A stretch of 64,000 nucleotides of DNA from an uncultured Oscillospiraceae bacterium (GCA_934565415.1 CAKTHQ010000005.1:1-64000); one strand, 5' to 3'. Counted from the stretch's first letter, positions 7,970-16,989 are shown. A program made the numbers and translations. Notes: a model not told the origin generated them from the sequence alone.

Positions 7970-8897
7970 AATCGCAGTTCTGATTCCCTGCTACAACGAA
8001 GAAAAAACCGTCGAAAAGGTGGTATCCGACTTCCGTCGGGTGCTGCCGGAGGCCACAATCTACGTTTACAACAACAACTCCACCGACCGCACCGCGGAGC
8101 TGGCCGAAAAGGCCGGGGCCGTTGTCCGCAACGAATATATGCAGGGCAAGGGCAATGTCATCCGCCGGATGTTCCGGGAGATTGACGCGGAGTGCTACAT
8201 CATGGCCGACGGCGACGACACCTACCCCGCCGAAAGCGCCCGGGAAATGGCGGACAAGGTGCTGCAGCGGCAGGCCGATATGGTGGTAGGCGACCGCCTG
8301 TCCTCTACTTATTTTACAGAGAACACCCGTCCCTTCCATAACCTGGGCAACCGCCTGGTGCGGGGCAGCATCCAGCTGCTGTTCCGGAACAACATCAAGG
8401 ACATTATGACGGGCTACCGGGCCTTCAGCTATCAGTTCGTCAAGACCTTCCCCGTCATCTCCAAGGGCTTTGAAATCGAAACGGAAATGAGCATCCACGC
8501 CGTCATGAACAATATGCACCTGGAAAACGTGATCATCGACTACCGGGACCGGCCGGAGGGTTCCGTATCCAAGCTGAACACCTATTCCGACGGCTTTAAA
8601 GTGCTCCGGACCATTGCCAAGCTGTATAGGGTTTATAAGCCCCTGGGCTTCTTTGGCTCCATCAGCCTGATTCTCTTTGCCCTGTCCCTGATTTTCTTCA
8701 TCCCGGTGCTGAACACCTATGCTCTTACCGGGCTGGTGCCCAACTTCCCCACTCTGATCGTCTGCGGATTTACCTTCATCGCCGGGCTCCAGTCCCTGTT
8801 CTCCGGCCTGATTCTGGAAACCATCCGGCAGCAGAACCGGCAGTCCTTTGAGCTGACCCTGATCCGGACCAACACCCAGCAGCGGCAGGGAAAGTAA
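7962..8897 (+). CDS. GT2 family glycosyltransferase, polyprenyl-phosphate type
   Basis: A DPMS/GtrB-like enzyme expected to move a sugar from a nucleotide to polyprenyl phosphate at the inner face of the membrane. The 311-residue protein opens IAVLIPCYNEEKTVEKVV (GT-A fold start) and has DGDDTYPAE near residue 84 as the metal-binding acidic motif. The catalytic region carries DIMTGYRAFS near 147. Two C-terminal membrane helices (about 230-300) match the GtrB layout. The ATG with AGGAGG was chosen; it overlaps the upstream membrane-protein stop by 8 bases. The lipid-linked sugar would be used by that partner and, originally, by the broken gene downstream. Confidence 0.9.
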   Translation: MDKIAVLIPCYNEEKTVEKVVSDFRRVLPEATIYVYNNNSTDRTAELAEKAGAVVRNEYMQGKGNVIRRMFREIDAECYIMADGDDTYPAESAREMADKVLQRQADMVVGDRLSSTYFTENTRPFHNLGNRLVRGSIQLLFRNNIKDIMTGYRAFSYQFVKTFPVISKGFEIETEMSIHAVMNNMHLENVIIDYRDRPEGSVSKLNTYSDGFKVLRTIAKLYRVYKPLGFFGSISLILFALSLIFFIPVLNTYALTGLVPNFPTLIVCGFTFIAGLQSLFSGLILETIRQQNRQSFELTLIRTNTQQRQGK

Positions 8898-8907
8898 GCG
8901 GCTTTCT

Positions 8908-9755
8908 ATGGGCAAAAAACATCTATCTGCGCTGATCTCCCTTTTGGGGGTCGGCGCAGGCATTTTTGGGGTTTTCTTTTTACGGAATACGGACGGCTTT
9001 TTTATTGTATATCTGGCCGTGGCGCTGCTGGGGCTTGCCGCCTGGCTGCAAAACCGGAACCGGCGCTTTTCCGGGTGGGAACGGGGCTGAGCCGGAGCCT
9101 TTGCCCTTGTGCTGTCCTGCTGCGTTCTTTTGGCCAACGGCACCCTTCTGGATCCCTATGGCCAAACCCTGCGGCCGGCCAGCCGGTACTACCGGCTTAT
9201 AGGGGCGGTGCTGCTGGCCGGGGGCTTTTTCCTCTTTTGGCACATTCTGCTGATGTCCGGCTGCTTTGCCTACGGCGTGGCCAGCGTCTACCGGTTCACC
9301 GGCCGCAAGGGCTGGACCGCGGCCTGCTGGAGCTGCTCCGGAAATACCCCCTGAAAATGCTCCAGGGCTGGGTGGACCAGACCAAGGGCTACTGGAACGG
9401 GGGCTACCGCTACTGGCACTTCCCCGCCCCCTTCGATAACGACCTGGGGATTCAAACGGCGCCCCCCAGCAAGGCCGCCTACAGTCTCTTTACCGCCTAC
9501 GAAGGGCTCTTTGAAAATTGCCCGCCCCTGCAGCTGACCCTGTCCATCGGCCTGGGGAGCTGGCTGCTGCTGCTGTGCCTCTATGCGGCCATTGCGCAAA
9601 AAAAACGGGCCAGGATGTTCCTGCCCGTTCCCGCCCTTTCGGTTATTGCCACGCTTCTCATCGCCACCCCGGTGTACTCTGAATTCCGCTACGCCTACAG
9701 CGTCTTCTGTACCCTGCCCTTTTTGCTGGCCATGACCTTTGGAAAACCCGAATAA
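8908..9755 (+). pseudogene. Decayed polytopic membrane protein (in-frame stop and frameshift)
   Basis: A start 10 bases after the GT2 gene opens MGKKHLSALISLLGVG and continues through two membrane segments, then meets a TGA at 9088-9090. The same frame reopens with more membrane segments (ANGTLLDPYGQTL, LIGAVLLAGGFFLFWH) and derails near 9310. The message then continues one frame over (LRKYPLKMLQGWVDQTKGYW, ending YSEFRYAYSVFCTLPFLLAM). The ends look like those of large Clostridia membrane proteins of the DUF6020 kind, which are usually much longer, so a middle part may also be lost. Sequencing error is possible but would need two events. Confidence 0.75.
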
Positions 9756-9761
9756 AAAACA

Positions 9762-9805
9762 CTTTGACCCCTGGCGGCAACCTTTCCTTCCGCCAGGGGT
9801 CAAAG
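9762..9805 (+). terminator. Strong hairpin after the GT operon
   Basis: A perfect 16-bp stem runs from CTTTGACCCCTGGCGG to its complement ending GGGGTCAAAG. It is followed by a weak T-rich tail (CTGTTCTGTCTT) and preceded by six A residues. Termination is likely on the plus strand. Confidence 0.75.
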
Positions 9806-10096
9806 CTGTTCTGTCTTATTATCTAACATCCTTGGTTAACCTCGCTTTCTGCAGAATCGTGGGAAGCACGCTCCAGCTTTCTGTTTCCGGAACACAGTTT
9901 TTGTTTCACAGTCTCAATCGGCAATTCTTGGACTCTATCATAATCGGAACTTTTGGAAGCGCCTCCCGGAGCCCAGTTTATTGGGTCTTCCTCTTTACAT
10001 CCTGACTATACCATGATGCCGCCTTTCCGGCAATGGGAGAATTATACAAAGAATATGGCGCACTTTTGGAGAAAATGCGAAAAGGGCCACATCGAC
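9806..10096. other. Intergenic stretch without a supported gene
   Basis: Nothing convincing was found. A minus-strand frame stays open for about 59 codons here but lacks a usable start codon and a ribosome site. The stretch ends at a family A repeat. Confidence 0.4.
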
Positions 10097-10203
10097 AAAT
10101 GGGAATTTGGCAGGGTAAACGGTAGGTACCGAAGGCAAGCTCTTCCCCCCTCCTGCATGGAGGGGGAAGGAGTTTCTCTGTCAACCCCACAAATCCCTAT
10201 TTG
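10097..10203. repeat. MITE-like repeat family A, full copy
   Basis: A full copy of about 107 bp in the same orientation as the 3.8-kb copy, with the left end slightly diverged (AAATGGGAATTTGGCAGGG). It lies between the convergent GT operon and the DUF3786 gene. Confidence 0.85.
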
Positions 10204-10233
10204 CGGACACAGAACCGCCTGCAATCGCAATTT

Positions 10234-10851
10234 TCACCGCCCCATTTGGGACGCCAGCCTTTCCTTCAGATACTCCACCGCATAATACATGGTCTCGTAC
10301 TTCAGGTATTCCAATGCATTCTCATCCCACAGATACCGCACTCTGGGGGCAAAGTCCTCGTCGCCCTCCCAGAAGAGGATGGTGATGCACAGGTCCTCGA
10401 ATACCGGGACGTCAAAGCCCAGGTCCGCCCCCTTCCGTTCCTTGCCGCCCAGGGCCAGGCAGGCCCGCGCAAAGGCCCGGGAATTTTGCTGGATTGCTTC
10501 CGCGAAGGGGTCCCGGCTTTCTTCCAGCAGATTCCGGTGGATCTGGCTGCCGAAGTCCGACATATTTTTTAGCCTTCCGGAAAGACGCCGGTCCTCCCTG
10601 CTGTCGCAGACCAGGTCCATCAGGGTAAGCACCTCGTTAAAGCCGTTGGCCGGAACCCAGGTGCTCCCCTCCTGCCGCTCCATATCCCCGGTGGCCCTGC
10701 AAATGCGGTAGGGGGTGCCGAAAAAGGAAGTATACAGCCAGGCCCCGTCAAAGGCCAGATGCAGCTTTTGAATGAGCCCTTCCTGGTCGTAGCTTAAAAA
10801 CAGCCTCCGGGCATGGGCGGACTGGATGGCGTAGTTGTCTCGTTTTTCCAT
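10234..10851 (-). CDS. DUF3786 domain-containing protein
   Basis: The 205-residue protein matches the uncharacterised DUF3786 family: an N-terminal LFLSYDQEGLIQKLHL strand pair, TPYRICRATGDME near 60, a central helical region, and the C-terminal FEDLCITILFWEGDEDFAPRV typical of the family. It is predicted cytosolic, and the biochemical role is unknown. The ATG giving MEKRDNYAIQ has GGAGG seven bases upstream; the longer frame starts inside the promoter. It is a single-gene unit. Confidence 0.82.
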   Translation of the reverse strand: MEKRDNYAIQSAHARRLFLSYDQEGLIQKLHLAFDGAWLYTSFFGTPYRICRATGDMERQEGSTWVPANGFNEVLTLMDLVCDSREDRRLSGRLKNMSDFGSQIHRNLLEESRDPFAEAIQQNSRAFARACLALGGKERKGADLGFDVPVFEDLCITILFWEGDEDFAPRVRYLWDENALEYLKYETMYYAVEYLKERLASQMGR

Positions 10852-10890
10852 GGTGGGACCTCCGAATACAGTTGAGAATATGGCATTGAA

Positions 10891-10918
10891 ATCATACCAC
10901 GCCCTCCCCAAATGTCAA
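10891..10918 (-). promoter_or_regulatory. Promoter of the DUF3786 gene
   Basis: On the minus strand TTGACA and TATGAT are separated by 16 bases, about 40 bases before the chosen ATG. Confidence 0.78.
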
Positions 10919-10983
10919 GCCGCCCTTTTCCGCCCCAAAAAACGCTGCAAATTTGTCCATTTCTTAAATTCTCCTTCAGACGG

Positions 10984-11012
10984 TTTACATTTCCCAGGAA
11001 AAGTGATAAAAT
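10984..11012 (+). promoter_or_regulatory. Promoter of the alr-capA-capA-PAS operon
   Basis: TTTACA, 17 bases, TAAAAT. The alr start lies about 24 bases downstream. Confidence 0.75.
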
Positions 11013-11035
11013 AGGATAGAATTTACGGAAATGAG

Positions 11036-12202
11036 TTGATTTGCTTGAATTACGACAATACCCAGGTGGTCATCGACCTGGATGCCATTGGGAAAAATAT
11101 AGACGCGGTAAAGGAAAAGACCGGCCTTCCCGTGATGGGCATTATCAAGGCCGATGCCTACGGCCATGGGGCCATTCAGGTGGCCCGTCTTTTGCAGGAG
11201 AAATGCGCCTTTTTTGGGGTCAGCTCCATGCTGGAGGCCATGGAGCTCCGGCGGGCGGGGCTGGAAACCCCCATTCTGATTCTGGGCTACACCCCGGTAT
11301 CCGCCTTCCCTACGGCCATCCGGTACGGCATCCGGCCCTCCATTTTCCACTACGAGGATGCCCTGGCCCTGTCCCAGGCGGCGGTGGAGCTGGGGGTGAC
11401 CAAGGCACCCTTCCATTTTGCATTGGATACCGGCATGAGCCGCATCGGCTTCCAGGCCACCTCCGCGGCGGCGGACCAGTGCGCCCGGATCGCCCATTTG
11501 CCCGGACTCCTGGCCGAAGGCCTCTTTACCCATTTCGCCACGGCGGACAGTTACGATCTGACCCGCTCCCAGAAGCAGGCGGAGCTGTTCTACCGTTTTG
11601 ACCGGATGCTGCGCGACCGTGGGGTGGAAATTCCCATCCGCCACCTGGATAACTCCGCCGGAATCATGAACTTCCGCCATCCCTGCGAAATGGTCCGCTC
11701 CGGCATCATTACCTACGGCCTGTACCCCAGCGACGAGGTAGACCGGAGTCTTCTGTCCCTGACTCCGGCGCTGAGCTGGCGCTGCCGCATCACCCACCTG
11801 AAGCTGTTGGAAGCCGGGCGGGAAATCAGCTACGGCGGCACCTACACCACCACCCGGCCCACCATGGTAGCCACCGTCCCCGTAGGCTACGCCGACGGCT
11901 ACCGGAGGAGCCTTTCCGGCAGGTTTTATGTGCTCATCCACGGCAAAAAGGCCCCCATCTTAGGCCGGGTCTGCATGGACCAGCTGATGGTAGATGTGAC
12001 GGACATCCCGGAAACCAAGCTGGAGGATACCGTAACGCTCATCGGCCAGAGCGGCAGCGCAAGAATCACCGTAGAGGAAATTGCCGCCGCGGCGGACAGC
12101 TTTAACTACGAATTCGTCTGCGGCATCAGCAGGCGGGTTCCCCGGATCTATGTCAGCGGCGGGGAAATCGTCAACGAAGTCCGGTATCTACTGGATACAT
12201 AA
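11036..12202 (+). CDS. alr: Alanine racemase
   Basis: This PLP enzyme interconverts L- and D-alanine for peptidoglycan. The 388-residue protein has the PLP-lysine motif GIIKADAYGHG (Lys38), the barrel motif ALDTGMSRIGF near 138, HLDNSAG near 205, and the C-terminal catalytic-tyrosine region VPVGYADGYRR near 280 with GRVCMDQ after it. The length is normal. Starts are TTG (11036) or a second TTG three codons on; the nearby ATG at 11031 hits a stop at once. It is the first gene of an operon with two CapA-like genes 11-12 bases apart, which suggests a cell-envelope theme. Confidence 0.95.
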   Translation: MICLNYDNTQVVIDLDAIGKNIDAVKEKTGLPVMGIIKADAYGHGAIQVARLLQEKCAFFGVSSMLEAMELRRAGLETPILILGYTPVSAFPTAIRYGIRPSIFHYEDALALSQAAVELGVTKAPFHFALDTGMSRIGFQATSAAADQCARIAHLPGLLAEGLFTHFATADSYDLTRSQKQAELFYRFDRMLRDRGVEIPIRHLDNSAGIMNFRHPCEMVRSGIITYGLYPSDEVDRSLLSLTPALSWRCRITHLKLLEAGREISYGGTYTTTRPTMVATVPVGYADGYRRSLSGRFYVLIHGKKAPILGRVCMDQLMVDVTDIPETKLEDTVTLIGQSGSARITVEEIAAAADSFNYEFVCGISRRVPRIYVSGGEIVNEVRYLLDT

Positions 12203-12213
12203 GGGAGGAACCT

Positions 12214-13590
12214 ATGGCCAATCCTCAGAAAAGCAACACAATCATTATATTTTTATCTGTTCTCATTGCCGTTCTGCTGATTGCGGACATCTGCGTTATC
12301 GTGGCCTGCACCCGGGCAGGGAAACCGGAGCTCCCGGCGGATTCCCCCACGGAAACCGCAGAGGAGACCACCCAGCCGGAGGAAACCAAGGGCCCGGACG
12401 AGCCGGTATCCACCGCCACTATCCTGGCTACCGGAGACCTATTGATGCACAAAAAGGTCATCGACTCCGGCAAGCAGGAGGACGGCAGCTACGACTACAC
12501 CTCTATCTTCCGCTACATTACCCCCTATGTGCAAAATGCGGACTACGCCATTGCCAACCTGGAAACCACCCTCTGCGGCACGGACAAGGGCTACGCCTAC
12601 TCCGGCAACCCCAAGTTCAACTGCCCCGACGCCCTGGTGGACAGCGCTAAAGAGGCAGGCTTCGATATGCTCCTAACCGCCAACAACCACAGCCTGGATA
12701 CCGGTATTGTGGGCTACAAGCGGACATTGGAGGTCGTCCGGGAAAAGGGCCTGGAGACCCTGGGCACTTACCTCACCGCCGACGAGCAGAAGTGGACCGC
12801 CATCGAGGTAAACGGCATTAAGCTGGGCCTGATGTGCTACACCTATTCCGACGGCTATAATCCCAGCGGCAACCCGGTGCTCAACTACAACGAGATGCCG
12901 GAAAAGGACATCCTCAACTACTTTACCTACGATAAGCTGCCGGAATTCTACCAGGAGCTCCAGGGCCACCTGACGGAAATGAAGGCCGCCGGGGTGGAAG
13001 CCACCGTTCTGTTTATCCACTGGGGCACGGAGTACGCCCTGGGCCCCGACAGCAACCAGACTGCTATGGCCCAGGCCATCTGTGACCTTGGCATCGATGC
13101 CATCGTCGGCGGCCACCCCCATGTGGTGGAACCCATGGACCTGCTGACCTCCACCACGGACCCGGAGCACCAGACCGTGGTTCTTTACTCTATGGGCAAC
13201 GCAGTATCCAACCAGCGCAAGGAGGAGATGCAAACCCGGAATACCGGCGAAACCGAGGACGGCGTGCTCTATACCCTGACCTTCGGCAAGTACCAAGACG
13301 GCACCGTCAGGCTGGACGCCGCGCAGGTTCTCCCCACTTGGGTGAATATGAACGGCAGCACCGGCAAGACGGAATACAACATTCTGCCCCTGGATGGGTC
13401 GCAGACGGATACCTGGGCATCCCAATTTAACCTGACGGACAGCCAGCTGCTTTCCGCCAAGGCATCCTTAAACCGGACCAACCAGATCATTGCCCAGAGC
13501 CTGACCAAGGTCCGGCAGGGCCTCCAGCCCCAGGAGCCGGAACCCGAACCCACCGAAACCACTGCCGATACCACAGCTGCAGCCGCGTAA
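12214..13590 (+). CDS. CapA family protein, copy 1
   Basis: A membrane-anchored, metallophosphoesterase-fold protein of the CapA/PgsA type (poly-gamma-glutamate synthesis in Bacillus, function uncertain elsewhere). The 458-residue product has one N-terminal membrane helix (about residues 10-31), a Pro/Thr/Glu-rich linker to about 65, then the CapA domain: ATILATGDLLMH, NLETTLCG, FDMLLTANNHSLDTG, VLFIHWGTEY and GGHPHVVEPMD, which carry the presumed metal and catalytic residues. A Pro/Glu/Thr tail ends the protein. No CapB/PgsB ligase is present nearby, so a role in capsule amino-acid polymer is not supported directly. Confidence 0.9.
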   Translation: MANPQKSNTIIIFLSVLIAVLLIADICVIVACTRAGKPELPADSPTETAEETTQPEETKGPDEPVSTATILATGDLLMHKKVIDSGKQEDGSYDYTSIFRYITPYVQNADYAIANLETTLCGTDKGYAYSGNPKFNCPDALVDSAKEAGFDMLLTANNHSLDTGIVGYKRTLEVVREKGLETLGTYLTADEQKWTAIEVNGIKLGLMCYTYSDGYNPSGNPVLNYNEMPEKDILNYFTYDKLPEFYQELQGHLTEMKAAGVEATVLFIHWGTEYALGPDSNQTAMAQAICDLGIDAIVGGHPHVVEPMDLLTSTTDPEHQTVVLYSMGNAVSNQRKEEMQTRNTGETEDGVLYTLTFGKYQDGTVRLDAAQVLPTWVNMNGSTGKTEYNILPLDGSQTDTWASQFNLTDSQLLSAKASLNRTNQIIAQSLTKVRQGLQPQEPEPEPTETTADTTAAAA

Positions 13591-13602
13591 GGAGAACCAT
13601 TC

Positions 13603-15021
13603 ATGTCCAAAATTCGTAACAACCGCCGGGGCTCTGCCGTTGTCGGCATTCTGGTTGCCCTGATTCTCGTTCTATTGGTGGCAGACACCGCCGTCATTGC
13701 CCTGTGCCTGAACCTCCCCTCGGCATCCGTATCCCAGCCCGCCGACGAGCCCACGGTTCCGGTTACGGAGCCGGAGGAGCTGCCTACCCTGGCCACGGAA
13801 ACCACCGCCCCCCCCACCACCATGCCGGAGCCGGAGCACGTTGTTTCCACAGCCACCATCGTATCCACCGGCGATATTCTGATGCATATGCCGGTGATTT
13901 CCTCCGGCGCTTCCGGCAGCGGGTACGACTTTAACTCCATCTTCCGCTACATCACCGACGACCTGAAGGCCGCGGACTACGCCGTAGCCAACCTGGAAAC
14001 CACCCTGGCCGGCACCGACAACGGCTACAATTACGCCGGCTTCCCCAATTTCAACTCCCCGGATGCCATTGTAACCGCGGCCAAGGAAGCGGGCTTTGAT
14101 ATGCTCTTAACCGCCAACAACCACAGCTACGATACCACCCTGGTGGGCTACAAGCGGACCCTGGAAGTCGTAAGAGGGGCGGGCCTGGAGACCCTGGGCA
14201 CCTACCTGACCGCCGACGAGCAGAAATGGACCATCGTAGACATCAACGATATTAAGGTGGGCATGATCTGCTATACCTACGCCACCGGCGTGGGCTCCAA
14301 CGGAGGCCCCCAGCTCAACGGCAACGCCGCCATCAAGGAGGCGGGGCTGTGCAACTTCTTCACCTACAACAATCTCCCGGGCTTCTACACCGAGCTGGAA
14401 GGGTACCTGCAGGAGATGAAGGACGCCGGGGCGGAAGCAACGGTATTGTACATCCACTGGGGCACCGAGTACCAGCTGACCCCCAACCAGACCCAGATCG
14501 ATATGGCCCAGCAGCTGTGTGACCTGGGGCTGGATGTAATCATCGGCGGCCACCCCCATGTGGTTCAGCCCATGGACCTGCTGACCTCCACCGCGGACCC
14601 GGACCACAAGACCGTCATCCTCTACTCCATGGGCAACGCCGTGTCCAACCAGCGCCAGGGGGCCATTTCCTCCATCAGCACCGCCCACACGGAGGACGGA
14701 GTCCTGTTCTCCGTCACCTTCTCCAAGTATTCCGACGGCACCGTATACCTGGAGGATGTGAACCTGACCCCCACCTGGGTGTACATGAACAGCAACTCCG
14801 GCTCCCGGCAGTATAACATTGTCCCCCTGGATAACAGCAAACGGGATGAATGGCAGGTGGACTACAACATGAGCGACAACGACTTTAACAACGCCCAGCG
14901 CTCCTACGACCGCACCGACGCCATTGTCTCCGAAGGCCTGAACAAATCCAAAGAGTATCTGGCCCAGCAGAAGCAGGAACGGGAAGACAACTACCTGGCC
15001 CAGGCCCAGAACGCCGCCTAA
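13603..15021 (+). CDS. CapA family protein, copy 2 (tandem duplicate)
   Basis: The 472-residue product has the same layout as copy 1: an N-terminal helix, a Pro/Thr/Glu linker and a full CapA domain with STGDILMHM, NLETTLAG, FDMLLTANNHSYDTT, VLYIHWGTEY and GGHPHVVQPMD. Long stretches are identical to copy 1 (for example TYLTADEQKW and MDLLTSTADP versus MDLLTSTTDP), so this is a tandem duplication with divergence in the linker and tail. It follows copy 1 by 12 bases with a GGAGAA ribosome site. All catalytic motifs are retained in both copies, so both may be active. Confidence 0.9.
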   Translation: MSKIRNNRRGSAVVGILVALILVLLVADTAVIALCLNLPSASVSQPADEPTVPVTEPEELPTLATETTAPPTTMPEPEHVVSTATIVSTGDILMHMPVISSGASGSGYDFNSIFRYITDDLKAADYAVANLETTLAGTDNGYNYAGFPNFNSPDAIVTAAKEAGFDMLLTANNHSYDTTLVGYKRTLEVVRGAGLETLGTYLTADEQKWTIVDINDIKVGMICYTYATGVGSNGGPQLNGNAAIKEAGLCNFFTYNNLPGFYTELEGYLQEMKDAGAEATVLYIHWGTEYQLTPNQTQIDMAQQLCDLGLDVIIGGHPHVVQPMDLLTSTADPDHKTVILYSMGNAVSNQRQGAISSISTAHTEDGVLFSVTFSKYSDGTVYLEDVNLTPTWVYMNSNSGSRQYNIVPLDNSKRDEWQVDYNMSDNDFNNAQRSYDRTDAIVSEGLNKSKEYLAQQKQEREDNYLAQAQNAA

Positions 15022-15030
15022 GGAGAACAT

Positions 15031-15417
15031 ATGGAACTGACTTCCTTTTTCAAAAGCATCCTGGAAGAAGACCGTGCCCCCGTGGTGCTGTGCGGTCTGG
15101 ACCACACCGTCCTCTACATGAACCCCAGCGCCCAAAAGCGCTACCGCAAGTACGGCGGCACTTCCCTCCTCGGCAAGAGCCTCCTGGACTGCCACAACGC
15201 CGCCTCCCAAAAGGCCATTGAGGAAATCATAGCCTGGTTCCGGCAAAGCCCCAAAAACAACCGGGTATATACCTCCCACCACAGCAAGGATAATTCCGAC
15301 ATCTATGTCATCGCCCTGCGGGACGGTGCCGGGAACCTCATCGGCTACTACGAAAAGCACGAAAACCGGGCCCCGGAAACCCAGGCGCCCTACGCCTATG
15401 TTTCCGACCCGGAATAA
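15031..15417 (+). CDS. Single PAS-domain protein
   Basis: A 128-residue cytosolic protein made of one PAS fold: VVLCGLDHTVLYMNPSAQKRY (first strand and helix), LLGKSLLDCHNAASQKAIEEII, and VIALRDGAGNLIGYYEKHE as the final strands. It has no output domain. The family resembles PAS sensors with heme, flavin or small-ligand pockets; the ligand is unknown. It is the last gene of the alr-capA-capA operon, 9 bases after capA-2, and may sense a signal for that set. Confidence 0.85.
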   Translation: MELTSFFKSILEEDRAPVVLCGLDHTVLYMNPSAQKRYRKYGGTSLLGKSLLDCHNAASQKAIEEIIAWFRQSPKNNRVYTSHHSKDNSDIYVIALRDGAGNLIGYYEKHENRAPETQAPYAYVSDPE

Positions 15418-15422
15418 GATTT

Positions 15423-15453
15423 CCCCCATCCAAAGTTGGATGGGGGAGTTTTT
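15423..15453 (+). terminator. Terminator of the alr-capA-PAS operon
   Basis: CCCCCATCCAA pairs with TTGGATGGGGG, followed by AGTTTTT. Confidence 0.93.
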
Positions 15454-15510
15454 ATCCCTGCGTTGTACCGGCAAATGGGAAATTGACGGACCGGTTTATT
15501 CCATACTTGC

Positions 15511-16110
15511 CACGGATACCATTTGCTATAGGCCATATAGCCCGTGGGCGCTGGTCCCTCCGGGGGCGGTTTTCTTGCTTCTGCAAGAAAATCGATAAGG
15601 AGCAGCCTTAGGGGGGAGCGCTGAAGTCTCACTCCCATTCGAAGCCGCCTCCCCAAACTAAGGAGCGATTGCCCCCGGCAATCGTTTATTAGATTCGCTG
15701 CGCGACGCACCGCCCCTAAGAACCCCCTACCGGCGGCACATTCAACGAACAGCTCAAAACCGTGTCTGAAAAGTCGGATAATGATAAGATTGGTAATAAT
15801 GTTTCAGCCAACTGGAAATACGCAACGGACCAAATCTTATTTCTAGGGGCCCGGCCGGTTGGAACAACGCAAAAGGCCAAAAGCTTGTTACAAGCACTGT
15901 GTATTTTTACCCTTTCAAGGTATGGCTTTGAGTAGTACGTTGAATGTGCCGCCGGGGGGGATTCTCAAGGGGGGATGGCTTTGAGTGGGAGCGAGACTTC
16001 AATGCCCTCCCTTGAGCCGCATTCTTTCGTTCTTTCTTGGCGGCACAAGAAAGAATCCCCCGGAGGGTCCAGCGTCAAAGGGCCGTACCAGCCTATATCA
16101 AATGGTACCG
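15511..16110. repeat. Inverted-repeat element of about 600 bp, no coding content
   Basis: Two diverged arms face each other around a unique centre of about 190 bp. Matching pairs include CGCTGGTCCCTCCGGGGG (15549-15566) with its near-complement at 16057-16074, TGAAGTCTCACTCCCA (15622) with its complement at 15986-16001 (one mismatch), and a perfect 18-bp pair CCGGCGGCACATTCAACG (15730-15747) with 15938-15955. ACCATTTGNTATAGG also occurs on both outer ends. No open frame with a start and ribosome site spans it. It looks like a non-autonomous mobile element or a very large RNA hairpin. Confidence 0.7.
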
Positions 16111-16146
16111 GTCTAATTTGCCAAATCCCCGTCCCCTCTCTTTAAA

Positions 16147-16194
16147 GCAAAAAAGCCCGTGCCGCTCTCCTGCCAAAGGGAGAAACGGCACGGG
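16147..16194 (-). terminator. Terminator of nagB
   Basis: CCCGTGCCG (16156-16164) pairs with CGGCACGGG (16186-16194), with a nested GGAGAG/CTCCC stem. On the minus strand it is followed by CTTTTTTGC. Confidence 0.9.
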
Positions 16195-16205
16195 TACAAT
16201 TTTAT

Positions 16206-16943
16206 TTACAGCAGATCCTTTACAAGGGACAAAGCATCCTCGTCCGCAACCAGGGTAAAGTCCGGATGCAGCTGCAGGATGGAGCCGGGAGCCTGGGGCT
16301 TGATGGGTCCGAAGAAGCAGTCCTTCACGGCCTGGGCCTTGTTCTTGCCGTTGACTACCAGCAGAACCCGCTTGGCCTTCATGATGCCGCCGATGCCCAT
16401 GGTGTAGGCGTACTTGGGCACATCCTCCCGGGTGGCAAAGAACCGGGCGTTGGCGTCGATGGTGGCCTTGGTCAGCTGCACCTTGTTGGTGTTCTTCACA
16501 AAGGCATCCGCAGGCTCGTTGAAGCCGATGTGGCCGTTGGGGCCCAGGCCCAGCAGCTGCAGGTCCGCACCGCCGAAGGCATCGATGACGGCGTCATACC
16601 GGGCGCACTCGGCCTCGGCGTCGGGGTTCATGCCGTTGGGGATGTTGCAGTTGTTCTGGTCGATGTTCACATGGTCGAAGAGGTTGGTGCGCATAAAATA
16701 GGCATAGCTCTGGTCGTGGTCCTTCGTCAGGCCCACATACTCGTCCAGGTTCACGGTGTGCACCTGGGAGAAGTCCAGATCCCCGGACTCATACTTGGCG
16801 ATGAGCTCCTTGTAGGTGCCCACAGGGCTGGAGCCGGTGGCCAGACCCAGGACGCAGTTGGGCTTCAGCTGGACCTGAGCGGCAATGATGTTGGCAGCCT
16901 TCCGGCTGACGTCTGCATAATCTTTGGCGCGAATCAGTCTCAT
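16206..16943 (-). CDS. nagB: Glucosamine-6-phosphate deaminase
   Basis: Converts glucosamine-6-phosphate to fructose-6-phosphate and ammonia, the last step of amino-sugar catabolism. The 245-residue cytosolic protein shows LGLATGSSPVGTYKELI near 40, HTVNLDEYVGL near 70 (catalytic Asp/Glu) and GLGPNGHIGFNEP near 130 (active-site His). The length is typical of the short Gram-positive form without the allosteric tail of E. coli NagB. The ATG with AAGGGG upstream was chosen over a longer frame that would begin upstream of the promoter. nagA lies 38 kb away and is not in this operon. Confidence 0.95.
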   Translation of the reverse strand: MRLIRAKDYADVSRKAANIIAAQVQLKPNCVLGLATGSSPVGTYKELIAKYESGDLDFSQVHTVNLDEYVGLTKDHDQSYAYFMRTNLFDHVNIDQNNCNIPNGMNPDAEAECARYDAVIDAFGGADLQLLGLGPNGHIGFNEPADAFVKNTNKVQLTKATIDANARFFATREDVPKYAYTMGIGGIMKAKRVLLVVNGKNKAQAVKDCFFGPIKPQAPGSILQLHPDFTLVADEDALSLVKDLL

Positions 16944-16989
16944 AATGTTCCCCTTCTTATTTTTAGTATTGGGTTTCCTTCTATAAAGT

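Noticed and set aside
9835..10010. About 59 open codons on the minus strand (containing KSSDYDRVQELP)
   Set aside because: No start codon or ribosome site; composition is not odd enough to claim a gene. It could be a relic, but this cannot be supported.
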